Assembly (NCBI RefSeq): GCF_000425305.1
Contig: NZ_AUDE01000018.1
Location: forward strand, 1-64,000
From: Psychroserpens burtonensis DSM 12212
GTDB taxonomy: Bacteria; Bacteroidota; Bacteroidia; Flavobacteriales; Flavobacteriaceae
DNA length: 64,000 nt
Reading direction: 5' to 3'
The first letter of the stretch is position 1, and every line of letters begins with the position of its first letter. Under the pieces are notes generated by a model. That model was given only the letters and a program-made list of their open reading frames with translations. It had not been told where the DNA came from and searched no databases. The position numbers were made by a program, and so were the translations under genes. Of the stretch, positions 8,527 to 16,649 are shown piece after piece.

Positions 8527-9372
8527 ATGCCAAACACACAACAATTACAAGACTTAACAACCCAAGTTCGTAGAGATATTCTACGAATGGTTCACAAGGT
8601 AAATTCTGGTCATCCAGGAGGTTCATTAGGATGTGCCGAATTCTTTGTAGCACTCTATCAGGACATCATGGATAGAAAAGATACTTTTGATATGGATGGG
8701 AAAGATGAAGACCTTTTCTTTCTATCAAACGGTCATATCTCACCAGTATTTTATAGTGTTTTGGCCAGATCAGGATATTTCCTTGTTGATGAACTAAATA
8801 CTTTTAGACTAATTAACTCAAGACTTCAAGGTCACCCAACAACTCATGAAGGTTTGCCAGGAATTCGTATTGCCTCTGGATCATTAGGTCAAGGTTTTAG
8901 TGTTGCTTTAGGTGCTGCCCAAACAAAAAAATTAAACGGAGACACTCATTTAGTTTACAGCTTACACGGTGATGGTGAATTACAAGAAGGTCAAAACTGG
9001 GAAGGCATTATGTATGCTGCGGCAAATAATATGGATAATATAATTTCTACTATTGATTTAAATGGACAACAAATTGATGGCTCTACAGACGATGTTTTAC
9101 CTATGGGTAGTATAAGAGGAAAGTTTGAAGCTTTTGGTTGGACTGTTTTAGATATTGAAAATGGAAACGATATTGATGCTGTTTTAGAAGGAATGGCGAA
9201 AGCTAAATCACTTACGGGACAAGGTAAACCCGTTTGTGTTTTACTGCACACAGTAATGGGCAACGGTGTAGATTTTATGATGCACACGCATGCTTGGCAT
9301 GGTAAAGCACCTAATGACGAGCAGTTAGCTCATGGTTTAGCACAGAATCCTGAAACCTTAGGCGATTATTAA
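8527..9372 (+). CDS. Transketolase, N-terminal (thiamine diphosphate) subunit
   Basis: 281 residues covering the cofactor-binding half of transketolase: VNSGHPGGSLGCAEFFVALY, FFLSNGHISPVFYSVLAR, GSLGQGFSVALGAA and the ThDP motif beginning GDGELQEGQNWE and ending about IDLNGQ. With the next gene it forms a complete enzyme that moves two-carbon units in the non-oxidative pentose phosphate pathway. The split two-gene form is common in this phylum and in archaea. The gap to the C-terminal subunit gene is 23 bp. Confidence 0.95.
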   Translation: MPNTQQLQDLTTQVRRDILRMVHKVNSGHPGGSLGCAEFFVALYQDIMDRKDTFDMDGKDEDLFFLSNGHISPVFYSVLARSGYFLVDELNTFRLINSRLQGHPTTHEGLPGIRIASGSLGQGFSVALGAAQTKKLNGDTHLVYSLHGDGELQEGQNWEGIMYAAANNMDNIISTIDLNGQQIDGSTDDVLPMGSIRGKFEAFGWTVLDIENGNDIDAVLEGMAKAKSLTGQGKPVCVLLHTVMGNGVDFMMHTHAWHGKAPNDEQLAHGLAQNPETLGDY

Positions 9373-9395
9373 TCCTTCAAATTAAGAGATAAAAG

Positions 9396-10349
9396 ATGAA
9401 AACATACGAAAATCAAGGAAATAAAGATACTCGCTCAGGATTTGGAGCAGGATTAACAGAATTAGGAAAAACTAATGAGAGTGTAGTTGCACTTTGTGCA
9501 GATTTGATTGGCTCCCTTAAAATGGATGAGTTTAAGGCAAACCATCCAGAACGTTTTTTTCAAGTAGGAATTGCAGAAGCCAATATGATTGGTCTTGCAG
9601 CAGGTATGACCATTGGTGGTAAGATTCCATTTACAGGTACATTTGCTAATTTTTCTACAGGTCGTGTTTATGATCAAATTAGACAAAGTATTGCATACTC
9701 TGATAAAAATGTAAAAATCTGTGCATCTCATGCAGGATTAACACTTGGAGAAGATGGAGCAACGCACCAAATCCTCGAAGATATTGGTTTGATGAAGATG
9801 TTACCTGGAATGACTGTAATTAATACCTGTGATTATAATCAAACTAAAGCGGCTACTATTGCCATAGCAAAACATCAAGGACCTGTTTATTTGCGTTTTG
9901 GAAGACCAAAAGTAGCTAACTTTACTCCAGTAGATCAAACATTTGAAATTGGTAAAGCACTAAAATTAACTGAAGGTACTGATGTTACTATCGTTGCTAC
10001 TGGTCATCTGGTTTGGGAAGCACTTGAAGCTGCTAAATCGCTAAATGAAAAAGGTATTTCTGCAGAAGTCATTAATATTCATACCATCAAACCTCTGGAT
10101 GACAAAACTATTATAGACTCTGTGATAAAAACAGGATGTATTGTTACTGCTGAAGAACATAATATTTTAGGTGGTTTAGGAGAAAGTGTTGCAAGAGTAT
10201 TATCCCTACACCGACCTGCACCTCAAGAGTTTGTTGCTACCCAAGACACCTTTGGAGAGTCTGGAACTCCAGCTCAATTAATGGAAAAATACGGATTGAA
10301 TGCAAATGCTATTATAAATGCCTCCGAAAAGGTTATAAAAAGAAAATAA
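9396..10349 (+). CDS. Transketolase, C-terminal subunit
   Basis: 317 residues holding the pyrimidine-binding and C-terminal domains: RSGFGAGLTELGKTN, FQVGIAEANMIGLAAGM (with the conserved glutamate that activates ThDP), SHAGLTLGEDGATHQ, and a final EEHNILGGLGESVARVL. It partners the product of the gene just upstream. A terminator follows 22 bp after the stop, so this is a two-gene operon. Confidence 0.95.
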   Translation: MKTYENQGNKDTRSGFGAGLTELGKTNESVVALCADLIGSLKMDEFKANHPERFFQVGIAEANMIGLAAGMTIGGKIPFTGTFANFSTGRVYDQIRQSIAYSDKNVKICASHAGLTLGEDGATHQILEDIGLMKMLPGMTVINTCDYNQTKAATIAIAKHQGPVYLRFGRPKVANFTPVDQTFEIGKALKLTEGTDVTIVATGHLVWEALEAAKSLNEKGISAEVINIHTIKPLDDKTIIDSVIKTGCIVTAEEHNILGGLGESVARVLSLHRPAPQEFVATQDTFGESGTPAQLMEKYGLNANAIINASEKVIKRK

Positions 10350-10371
10350 ACCTTTTATAAAATATCAGTTC

Positions 10372-10402
10372 AAAAATCTAGCTTTTATCAGCTAGATTTT
10401 TT
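10372..10402 (+). terminator. Terminator of the transketolase operon
   Basis: An 11-bp stem (AAAAATCTAGC against GCTAGATTTTT) with a short loop and a T run, directly downstream of the second transketolase gene. Confidence 0.8.
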
Positions 10403-10508
10403 GTGTTAAACACATTGTAGTATCCTATTATTTTAAGACAAAAAAGAAATAATTCTGTTTTGGCAACGTTTATGATGTTATAAATCCAAATCACAAAAAA
10501 AGAATATT

Positions 10509-11099
10509 ATGCAAAACTTAATTATGAGTACGTTTTTACTAACGTTATTTTGTTTGAATGTCAATGCCCAAGAAGGGAGTGCATTTGGACTTAAAGGAGG
10601 ATTAAACTACAGTTCCAATGGTGATTACTTTGAATCTATCAGTGACAATTCTAAAAATCCTGATCGAAATATCGGATATCATCTTGGTGTTTTCGGAAAA
10701 TTTGGTGACGATTTGTACCTAAGACCAGAACTCATATATACAGCTACAAAAAGCGAATACGATAGTAGTGAGTTTTCAATAAAAAAAATTGATGCGCCTA
10801 TACTTGTTGGTATAACTATTATTGGGCCAATTAGCGTGTTTGCTGGACCTTCATTTCAATATATTCTTGATACCGAATTCAACGGAATTAATATAGAAAA
10901 TGTAGAAGATGAATTCTCGGTTGGATTAAACTTTGGTATCGGATTAAGCTTTAATAAAATTGGCATTGACTTAAGGTACGAAAGAGGTTTTAGCGAAAAC
11001 GAAGCTACTTTTATTGATAACAACATTGGTGAAGGTGCAATAAGTAGAATTGACACAAGACCAGATCAATTAATTTTGAGTTTGTCTATTGCCTTATAA
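10509..11099 (+). CDS. Outer-membrane beta-barrel protein (porin-like, PorT type)
   Basis: 196 residues with a Sec signal ending near VNAQ and then GSAFGLKGGLNYSS, the usual opening of small Bacteroidota beta-barrel proteins. Alternating strands follow (GYHLGVFGKFGDDLYLRPELIYT, FAGPSFQYIL, GIGLSFNKIGIDLRYERGF) and the last strand ends LILSLSIAL. It likely sits in the outer membrane; its function is unknown. Single gene with a strong terminator behind it. Confidence 0.8.
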   Translation: MQNLIMSTFLLTLFCLNVNAQEGSAFGLKGGLNYSSNGDYFESISDNSKNPDRNIGYHLGVFGKFGDDLYLRPELIYTATKSEYDSSEFSIKKIDAPILVGITIIGPISVFAGPSFQYILDTEFNGINIENVEDEFSVGLNFGIGLSFNKIGIDLRYERGFSENEATFIDNNIGEGAISRIDTRPDQLILSLSIAL

Positions 11100-11124
11100 T
11101 TTAATTCGGAAAGAGTAAAAAACA

Positions 11125-11152
11125 AAAAAAAGACGCTTCCAGCGTCTTTTTT
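11125..11152. terminator. Bidirectional terminator between convergent genes
   Basis: A perfect 12-bp stem, AAAAAAGACGCT / AGCGTCTTTTTT, with a 3-base loop and A/T runs on both sides. It serves the barrel protein on the plus strand and the FKBP lipoprotein on the minus strand. Confidence 0.88.
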
Positions 11153-11184
11153 ATTCTATCATCCTAAGAAAATAAACTTTCTTT

Positions 11185-12108
11185 TTAACTATCTGTTTGA
11201 TTAGATTCAGTAGAATCTACATCTAAATAATTAGGAATTCCATCCATATCAGAATCATCGTTAGTTGGATCACCATCATTATCTATATCTTCATTTCTGG
11301 TTAATACCCCATCGCCATCATCATCTACATCAAAGAAATTCGGTACTAAATCACCATCACTATCGTCATCAGTTATATTTTCATTCCCATTAATATCTTC
11401 TAAATGACTAAAAACGCCGTCATTATCATGATCATTTACTTCCGAAGCGTATAATTCAAACTTAAATATTAAATTTGAGTAAACTGGAATTCCAAATGGA
11501 GGCGTGTTAAAATACGCTAAACCAGACGGTAAAAACATAACACCAAGTCCATAGTTATCATAGCTAAAAGTTCCATCAGCGTTTTCAAATGGCCCACTCT
11601 CAGCAGTTTTCACATCTTGCAACACGTCTCTCCAACCAGGAATCACACCTATTAAATCTAAAGTCGTTGGATTTACAGTACTATCAAAAATATCGTCATC
11701 TTGTAAAAAACCTGTGTAACTTATACTTACATTGTCAGTAAAATTTGGCTGAGGACCTCCTGTTCCGGGATTCAAATCAAGGACATAGTAGTCATAATCT
11801 TGGCTTAAAAATGAAGAGGAGTACATAATAACATCATTAAATAATAATTCATAGGGATTCCCTTCACCATCCGTTGATTCTTCCGATATTATAATATCAT
11901 CTTTAGAATAATTTGCAGACGTATCACTAAAGAAAGATTTATTATAATAATGTGTTTGTAAATATTCTATCAATGAGTCATTGTCTATAATCTGCTGCTC
12001 TCCTCTATCACGCGCGGGCACTATTGTGATCTCTGTTTCATCTGGAGTACATGCCCAAAATGTCGCAATTAAAAAAACAATTAAGACTGTAATGTATTTA
12101 GAATTCAT
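11185..12108 (-). CDS. FKBP-type peptidyl-prolyl isomerase lipoprotein with Ca-binding repeats
   Basis: 307 residues. A lipoprotein signal ends at C20 (ATFWACTPDE). An FKBP-like fold spans about 115-225 (NVSISYTGFLQDDDIFDST, VIPGWRDVLQ, GLGVMFLPSGLAYF). The last 80 residues are Asp/Asn-rich repeats of the thrombospondin type 3 kind (DHDNDGVFSHLEDINGN, DDDGDGVLTRNEDIDNDGD), expected to bind calcium. It is probably an envelope lipoprotein helping to fold exported proteins, or only a structural FKBP derivative. Related proteins occur near gliding and secretion genes in this family. Confidence 0.85.
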   Translation of the reverse strand: MNSKYITVLIVFLIATFWACTPDETEITIVPARDRGEQQIIDNDSLIEYLQTHYYNKSFFSDTSANYSKDDIIISEESTDGEGNPYELLFNDVIMYSSSFLSQDYDYYVLDLNPGTGGPQPNFTDNVSISYTGFLQDDDIFDSTVNPTTLDLIGVIPGWRDVLQDVKTAESGPFENADGTFSYDNYGLGVMFLPSGLAYFNTPPFGIPVYSNLIFKFELYASEVNDHDNDGVFSHLEDINGNENITDDDSDGDLVPNFFDVDDDGDGVLTRNEDIDNDGDPTNDDSDMDGIPNYLDVDSTESNQTDS

Positions 12109-12190
12109 AGTGATTAAATTTGCTTTAATTCAAATAAATTTGAATTGTTCAATATTGCTTATTTTTAAGGCGCAAGATACAATAATATAA

Positions 12191-12198
12191 TACTTTTG
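12191..12198 (+). promoter_or_regulatory. Candidate -7 element of hslR
   Basis: TACTTTTG fits TAnnTTTG about 36 bp before the hslR ATG; no clear -33 TTTG is seen at the expected distance. Confidence 0.4.
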
Positions 12199-12233
12199 CA
12201 CAATACAATTAACGCCAATTTTACAGTTTTAAT

Positions 12234-12614
12234 ATGCGAATAGACAAATATCTTTGGTGCACTAGATATTGCAAAACAAGAAGTATTGCAACTAATGCAT
12301 GCAAAAAAGGTCATGTGAAAATAAATAATCAAGTTGTTAAGCCTAGTAGAGATGTTTATGCAACTGATAAAATTGAATTTAGAAAAGACCAAGTAAAATA
12401 TCAATTACAAGTCAATGATTTACCTGAAAGTCGTGTTGGTGCCAAGCTAGTTAATTTGTACGTAACAGACGTTACTCCAAAAGACGTGTTTGACGCTAAA
12501 GAATTACTCAAATACTCCAAAGAGTATTATAGAAAAAAAGGAGTAGGTCGACCAACGAAAAAAGACAGAAGGGATATTGATGATTTTTACGATACACCAG
12601 AAGAAGATATCTAA
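12234..12614 (+). CDS. hslR: S4-domain RNA-binding protein (HslR, heat shock protein 15 family)
   Basis: 126 residues. Opens MRIDKYLWCTRYCKTRSIATNACKKGHVKINN, the S4 RNA-binding domain of Hsp15/HslR. The C-terminal tail is basic (EYYRKKGVGRPTKKDRR). Hsp15 binds free 50S subunits carrying a stalled nascent chain in E. coli. It is divergent from the FKBP lipoprotein and followed by a phosphoribosyltransferase gene that seems to have its own promoter. Confidence 0.88.
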   Translation: MRIDKYLWCTRYCKTRSIATNACKKGHVKINNQVVKPSRDVYATDKIEFRKDQVKYQLQVNDLPESRVGAKLVNLYVTDVTPKDVFDAKELLKYSKEYYRKKGVGRPTKKDRRDIDDFYDTPEEDI

Positions 12615-12645
12615 CTTTTAAACAACGATTAAGAAAACTCTTTTT

Positions 12646-12653
12646 TATCTTTG
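12646..12653 (+). promoter_or_regulatory. -7 element that decides the next start codon
   Basis: TATCTTTG matches TAnnTTTG. It overlaps a possible TTG start at 12651, so that start cannot be used; the ATG at 12672 lies about 13 bases past the expected transcript start. Confidence 0.5.
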
Positions 12654-12671
12654 AAGAAACCGAAAGCACCT

Positions 12672-13175
12672 ATGAGCATTACTAAAAATATTATATTAGA
12701 TCATCAAGAAATACAGCATAAAATAAAACGTATTGCTTATCAGATTTATGAATGTAATGTGGAGGAGAAGGTCATTATACTAGCTGGCATAGAACATAAT
12801 GGTTTCATTCTTGCGCAAAAATTAAAACAAACTCTCGAAAAAATTTCTGACATAAAACCAGTAATTTGCAAAGTTATTATTAATAAAAAGAATCCCCTTA
12901 TTGAAGTAAATACCTCCTTAAGTAAAGAAGCATACGCCAATAAATCAATCGTATTAATTGATGACGTTCTAAACTCTGGAAGCACTTTAATATATGGGGT
13001 AAAACATTTTCTAGATGTGCCTCTAAAACAATTTAAGACTGCCGTATTAGTCAATAGAAATCACAAGAAATACCCAGTGAAAGCAGATTTCAAAGGAATT
13101 TCTTTATCAACATCACTACATGAACATATTGAAATTATTTTAACTGGTAAAGTGCATCAAGCTTTTCTAAAATAA
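12672..13175 (+). CDS. Phosphoribosyltransferase-fold protein (PyrR-like)
   Basis: 167 residues from the ATG. The PRPP-binding loop VLIDDVLNSGSTLIYG is near 99-114 and VIILAGIEHNGFILAQKL gives the PPi-loop region. The fold is that of type I phosphoribosyltransferases; the overall look is like PyrR/UPRTase-type proteins, but no pyr operon is adjacent and the substrate is unknown. An in-frame TTG 21 bp upstream was rejected because a promoter -7 element covers it. The gene converges on aroK with a 9-bp overlap. Confidence 0.75.
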   Translation: MSITKNIILDHQEIQHKIKRIAYQIYECNVEEKVIILAGIEHNGFILAQKLKQTLEKISDIKPVICKVIINKKNPLIEVNTSLSKEAYANKSIVLIDDVLNSGSTLIYGVKHFLDVPLKQFKTAVLVNRNHKKYPVKADFKGISLSTSLHEHIEIILTGKVHQAFLK

Positions 13176-13685
13176 TTTTAAAACGAGATTATCAACTACC
13201 TCATTTATATCTAAACCATCAGTTTTAATACTAAGACTAGATTGTTCATAAAAAGGAGCGCGCTCAAATATATGCTTACCTATAAATTCATTAAGTGCAC
13301 TTATATCTTCTAGATGAGCTATTAAAGGTCTTTTATATCTCTCTTGATACAATCTTCCTACCAGCGTTTTAATTGAAGCTTTTAAATAAATACTTAATGA
13401 ATTTTTAGACTCTAAAATTAGATTCAGGTTATTTCCATAACACGGAGTACCCCCTCCTAGAGAAATAACCGTATTATTTAGACCAATTAACTCTTTAAGA
13501 TAGGAACTTTCAAGTTTTCTAAAATAAATTTCACCCTTCGTCTTAAATATTATTTTTATGGTTGCACCCTCTTTTTCTTCAATATAACCATCTAAATCTA
13601 GATAATTATATTTCAAAATATCTGCTAATTTACTGCCAATTACAGACTTACCCGATCCCATATACCCAACTAAAAAAAGCGTCAT
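13167..13685 (-). CDS. aroK: Shikimate kinase
   Basis: 172 residues. P-loop GYMGSGKS at residues 7-14, substrate-binding acidic stretch YLDLDGYIEEKEG and GGGTP near 77-81. It phosphorylates shikimate at the 3-position in aromatic amino-acid synthesis. Its 3' end overlaps the end of the convergent phosphoribosyltransferase gene by 9 bp. No other aro genes are nearby. Confidence 0.95.
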   Translation of the reverse strand: MTLFLVGYMGSGKSVIGSKLADILKYNYLDLDGYIEEKEGATIKIIFKTKGEIYFRKLESSYLKELIGLNNTVISLGGGTPCYGNNLNLILESKNSLSIYLKASIKTLVGRLYQERYKRPLIAHLEDISALNEFIGKHIFERAPFYEQSSLSIKTDGLDINEVVDNLVLKLF

Positions 13686-13760
13686 ATTGTCATTATAAAT
13701 TGATTATTAAAATCATAATTAATATTTAAACAAAAAAACAAAAAAATATCCAAAAATAGG

Positions 13761-13791
13761 TTTGGTTAATTAATTATTCGTTTTATATTTG
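13761..13791 (+). promoter_or_regulatory. Promoter of tRNA-Lys
   Basis: TTTG at 13761-13764, 19 bp, then TATATTTG at 13784-13791: a textbook Bacteroidota promoter. The expected start is near 13797, about 18 bases before the mature tRNA. Confidence 0.8.
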
Positions 13792-13814
13792 CACCCTCGT
13801 TAGAGAAACTTAAT

Positions 13815-13887
13815 GACCAGTTAGCTCAGTTGGCAGAGCATCTCCCTTTTAAGGAGAGGGTCCTGGGTTCGAGCCCCAGACTGGTCA
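13815..13887 (+). tRNA. tRNA-Lys (anticodon TTT)
   Basis: 73 bases. The acceptor arm GACCAGT pairs with ACTGGTC, followed by discriminator A. The anticodon stem TCTCC/GGAGA encloses the loop CTTTTAA, so the anticodon is TTT (Lys). The T arm contains GGTTCGAGCC. CCA is not encoded. Confidence 0.97.
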
Positions 13888-13891
13888 CAAT

Positions 13892-13927
13892 AAAAAAAAG
13901 TTAAGCATTTGCTTAACTTTTTTTTTA
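13892..13927 (+). terminator. Terminator after tRNA-Lys
   Basis: A long stem, AAAAAAAAGTTAAGC against GCTTAACTTTTTTTT, with a 4-base loop and a T run. It separates the two tRNA genes into distinct transcripts. Confidence 0.85.
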
Positions 13928-13943
13928 TCTTTATTGAAATAAA

Positions 13944-14027
13944 GCGCACGTGGCGGAATTGGTAGACGCGCCAGCTTGAGGGGTTGGTGGACATTAGTCC
14001 GTGGAAGTTCGAGTCTTCTCGTGCGCA
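13944..14027 (+). tRNA. tRNA-Leu (anticodon GAG)
   Basis: 84 bases, a type II tRNA with a long variable arm. Acceptor GCGCACG pairs with CGTGCGC plus discriminator A. The anticodon stem CCAGC/GTTGG encloses TTGAGGG, so the anticodon is GAG (Leu). The T arm shows AGTTCGAGTCT. CCA is not encoded. Confidence 0.96.
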
Positions 14028-14200
14028 CTTTTAACTACCCTGCTTTCTAACAGCAATAAATGAAAGTAGTCCTATGGAAATCAGAGCATTTTATGCGACT
14101 ACTTTTTATATAATACTCACCGTTCAATATCACAAATAACATTTTCAATAGTTTTACTATTAAATAAAGCTTAAAATTTAGTTGCATTACAAAAAAGTGT

Positions 14201-14228
14201 TACTTTTGTTTAACTTTTTTAAATAAAC
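14201..14228 (+). promoter_or_regulatory. Promoter/operator candidate of the MerR-type regulator
   Basis: TACTTTTG (14201-14208) fits the -7 consensus. It runs into GTTTA...TAAAC, an inverted repeat (14208-14212 and 14224-14228, 11-bp spacer) ending just before the ATG at 14230. The same GTTTAACTTT string precedes crtI, suggesting that the regulator binds both sites. Inferred. Confidence 0.4.
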
Positions 14229-14229
14229 A

Positions 14230-15129
14230 ATGAACAACGTAAAGAGCACTTTTAGTATTAAAGATCTTGAAAATCTAACAGGTGTAAAAGCACATACCAT
14301 ACGGATTTGGGAGAAGCGTTATAATTTACTTGAACCAGAACGTACAGAAACGAATATTAGGTATTATACATTAGCTCACCTCCAAAAGCTTTTAAATATT
14401 AGTTATTTAAATAACAATGGATACAAAATATCTAAAATTGCTTCGCTTCAAAATAGCGAAATACCTAAATTAGTTAAAGAAGTATCCAAAAATGATCATA
14501 CAAATAACCATGCTATTGATACGTTTAAACTATCAATGTTAAATTTTGATCAAAAACTCTTTTATGATACTTATGAAAGTTTGATAACAGAGAAATCATT
14601 TCTTGAGATGTTCTATCAAGATTTTATACCTCTTCTTTCTGAAATCGGTATGCTTTGGCAAACCGATACGATTACGCCTGCACATGAGCACTTTCTAACC
14701 TCTTTAATTAGACAGAAGATACTTATAAACACTGAAATAATTCAATCTCAAAATCAAGAGAAAACTGACAAAGTATTTGTTCTATATCTACCAGACAATG
14801 AGGTCCACGAATTAGGACTTATGATTATAAATTATCAAATAATAGCAAAAGGTCATAAATCCATATTTTTAGGACAAAGTGTTCCTCTTGAAAGTTTAAA
14901 AGATCTTCTTAAATACTACGATGACATTACATTTCTATCTTATTTCACTGTAATGCCAGATAAAGAACATATTGCTGATTATATCAATGAGTTTTCTGAA
15001 AAAATTCTAACAAAAAAATCTATTAAACTTTGGGTTTTAGGAAGAATGTTACAGGAACTAGACCTAAATAAACTGCCAAAACAAATCACAACTTTTGACT
15101 CTATTGAGAATTTAGTTAAAAAATTATAA
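14230..15129 (+). CDS. MerR-family regulator with CarH/LitR-like B12-binding module
   Basis: 299 residues. Residues 6-75 form a MerR winged helix (FSIKDLENLTGVKAHTIRIWEKRY). The C-terminal half contains both landmark motifs of the B12-dependent photoreceptors CarH/LitR: W143-x9-E153-H154 (WQTDTITPAHEH) and E191-x-H193-xx-G196 (EVHELG), whose histidine would be the lower cobalt ligand. Later motifs are weaker: S237 is present, but the usual GG is GR (271-272). It lies directly upstream of crtI-crtB-crtZ-crtY on the same strand. The likely role is light- and B12-controlled repression of carotenoid synthesis, as known for CarH; cofactor binding here is inferred. Confidence 0.82.
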   Translation: MNNVKSTFSIKDLENLTGVKAHTIRIWEKRYNLLEPERTETNIRYYTLAHLQKLLNISYLNNNGYKISKIASLQNSEIPKLVKEVSKNDHTNNHAIDTFKLSMLNFDQKLFYDTYESLITEKSFLEMFYQDFIPLLSEIGMLWQTDTITPAHEHFLTSLIRQKILINTEIIQSQNQEKTDKVFVLYLPDNEVHELGLMIINYQIIAKGHKSIFLGQSVPLESLKDLLKYYDDITFLSYFTVMPDKEHIADYINEFSEKILTKKSIKLWVLGRMLQELDLNKLPKQITTFDSIENLVKKL

Positions 15130-15154
15130 AAAAACGCCGTTAAAAGCTAATTTC

Positions 15155-15182
15155 GTTTAACTTTCTAGTAACTTTGTTAAAC
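15155..15182 (+). promoter_or_regulatory. Promoter/operator candidate of the crt operon
   Basis: An inverted repeat GTTTAAC (15155-15161) and GTTAAAC (15176-15182) surrounds a -7-like TAACTTTG (15169-15176). The crtI ATG at 15184 is only 7 bases past the -7 element, so the transcript would be nearly leaderless. GTTTAACTTT is shared with the region before the regulator gene. Confidence 0.4.
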
Positions 15183-15183
15183 A

Positions 15184-16647
15184 ATGACAAAACATATTTC
15201 TATAATTGGTTCTGGCTTTTCGGCCCTTTCAGCATCTTGCTATCTTGCAAAAGACGGTTATGATGTAACCGTTTTCGAAAAGAACGAAACTATTGGCGGT
15301 CGATGCCGACAATTCAAAAAAGAGGGCTTTACTTTTGATATAGGACCTAGTTGGTATTGGATGCCTGATATTTTTGATAAATTTTTTGCTGATTTTGGCA
15401 AAAAAACTTCAGACTTTTACGCACTTGACAAACTGGATCCTGCATATCAGATATTCTTTAAAGATGAAATAATCACAATTGGTGATACTTTAGAAAAAAT
15501 AGGTAAAGAGTTTGACCGCATAGAACCGGGTAGTTCTGTCGCACTCAAAAAGTTTATCGATAAGGCCGCCACAAACTATGATATAGCAATTAATAAAGTT
15601 GTTTTAAAGCCAGGAATTTCTCCTTTTGAATTGGTCACTCCTGAAACAGCGATGCGAGTAGATCAATTTTTCAAAACGATAAGTGGAGAGGTCAGAAAGA
15701 ACTTCAAAAATTCGAAACTAATTTCAACATTAGAATTCCCTGTTTTGTTTTTAGGAGCAAAACCTAGCAAAACACCGTCATTTTATAATTTTATGAATTT
15801 TGCCGATTTCGGTCTCGGCACATGGCATCCAAGAGGAGGTATGTATGAAATCATAAAAGCCATGGAAACTGTAGCAGTAGATTTAGGTGTAAAGATCCTC
15901 ACAGAAAACTCAATTGATAAAATCAATGTAGATAATGGTACTGCAACATCTATTGTTTCTAATGGTATTGAGTACAAAAGCGACATTGTGTTAAGTGGAG
16001 CAGATTATCACCACTCAGAGACCTTGTTAGACAAAAAGTACCGTCAATATTCTGAGGACTATTGGAATAAAAAGACATTTGCACCATCGTCACTCCTATT
16101 CTATGTAGGTTTTGATAAAAAATTAAAAAATATACTACACCACAATCTATTTTTTGATACTAGCTTTGAAACGCATGCAGAAGAAATATATGATAATCCT
16201 AAATGGCCGAGTGATCCTTTATTTTATATGAACTTTCCGTCCGTTACAGATGAATCTATGGCACCTGCAAATTGTGAGACAGGATTTTTTTTAATACCTA
16301 TAGCTCCAGGAATTGAAGATACAGAGGAATTAAGATTACAATATTTTGATTTGATTATATCAAGATTTGAAAACTTAACACATCAAGATATTAAAAATAA
16401 TATTATATTTAAGGAGTCCTTTTGTGTCAAAGACTTTATAAAGGATTATAATTCTTATAAAGGTAATGCTTACGGTATGGCAAATACGCTATCCCAAACT
16501 GCATTTTTAAGACCCAAGTTGAAAAGTAAAAAAGTAAATAATCTCTATTTCACAGGACAACTAACGGTTCCAGGACCAGGAGTTCCTCCTGCTCTAATCT
16601 CAGGTAAATTAGCAGCTGAGCTCATTAAGAAACACCATAGTAACTAA
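15184..16647 (+). CDS. crtI: Phytoene desaturase (CrtI)
   Basis: 487 residues. The N-terminal FAD-binding stretch is GSGFSALSASCYLAKDGYDVTVFEKNETIGGR, followed by FDIGPSWYWMPD, typical of Bacteroidota CrtI. The C-terminal signature FTGQLTVPGPGVPPALISGKLAAELI is present. It introduces double bonds into phytoene to give lycopene. First gene of the four-gene crt operon; crtB starts 2 bases after its stop. Confidence 0.95.
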   Translation: MTKHISIIGSGFSALSASCYLAKDGYDVTVFEKNETIGGRCRQFKKEGFTFDIGPSWYWMPDIFDKFFADFGKKTSDFYALDKLDPAYQIFFKDEIITIGDTLEKIGKEFDRIEPGSSVALKKFIDKAATNYDIAINKVVLKPGISPFELVTPETAMRVDQFFKTISGEVRKNFKNSKLISTLEFPVLFLGAKPSKTPSFYNFMNFADFGLGTWHPRGGMYEIIKAMETVAVDLGVKILTENSIDKINVDNGTATSIVSNGIEYKSDIVLSGADYHHSETLLDKKYRQYSEDYWNKKTFAPSSLLFYVGFDKKLKNILHHNLFFDTSFETHAEEIYDNPKWPSDPLFYMNFPSVTDESMAPANCETGFFLIPIAPGIEDTEELRLQYFDLIISRFENLTHQDIKNNIIFKESFCVKDFIKDYNSYKGNAYGMANTLSQTAFLRPKLKSKKVNNLYFTGQLTVPGPGVPPALISGKLAAELIKKHHSN

Positions 16648-16649
16648 GT

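Noticed and set aside
8396-8653. Minus-strand frame overlapping the transketolase start and its promoter
   Set aside because: The perfect promoter and ATG of transketolase occupy the same bases, and the frame shows no known domain.
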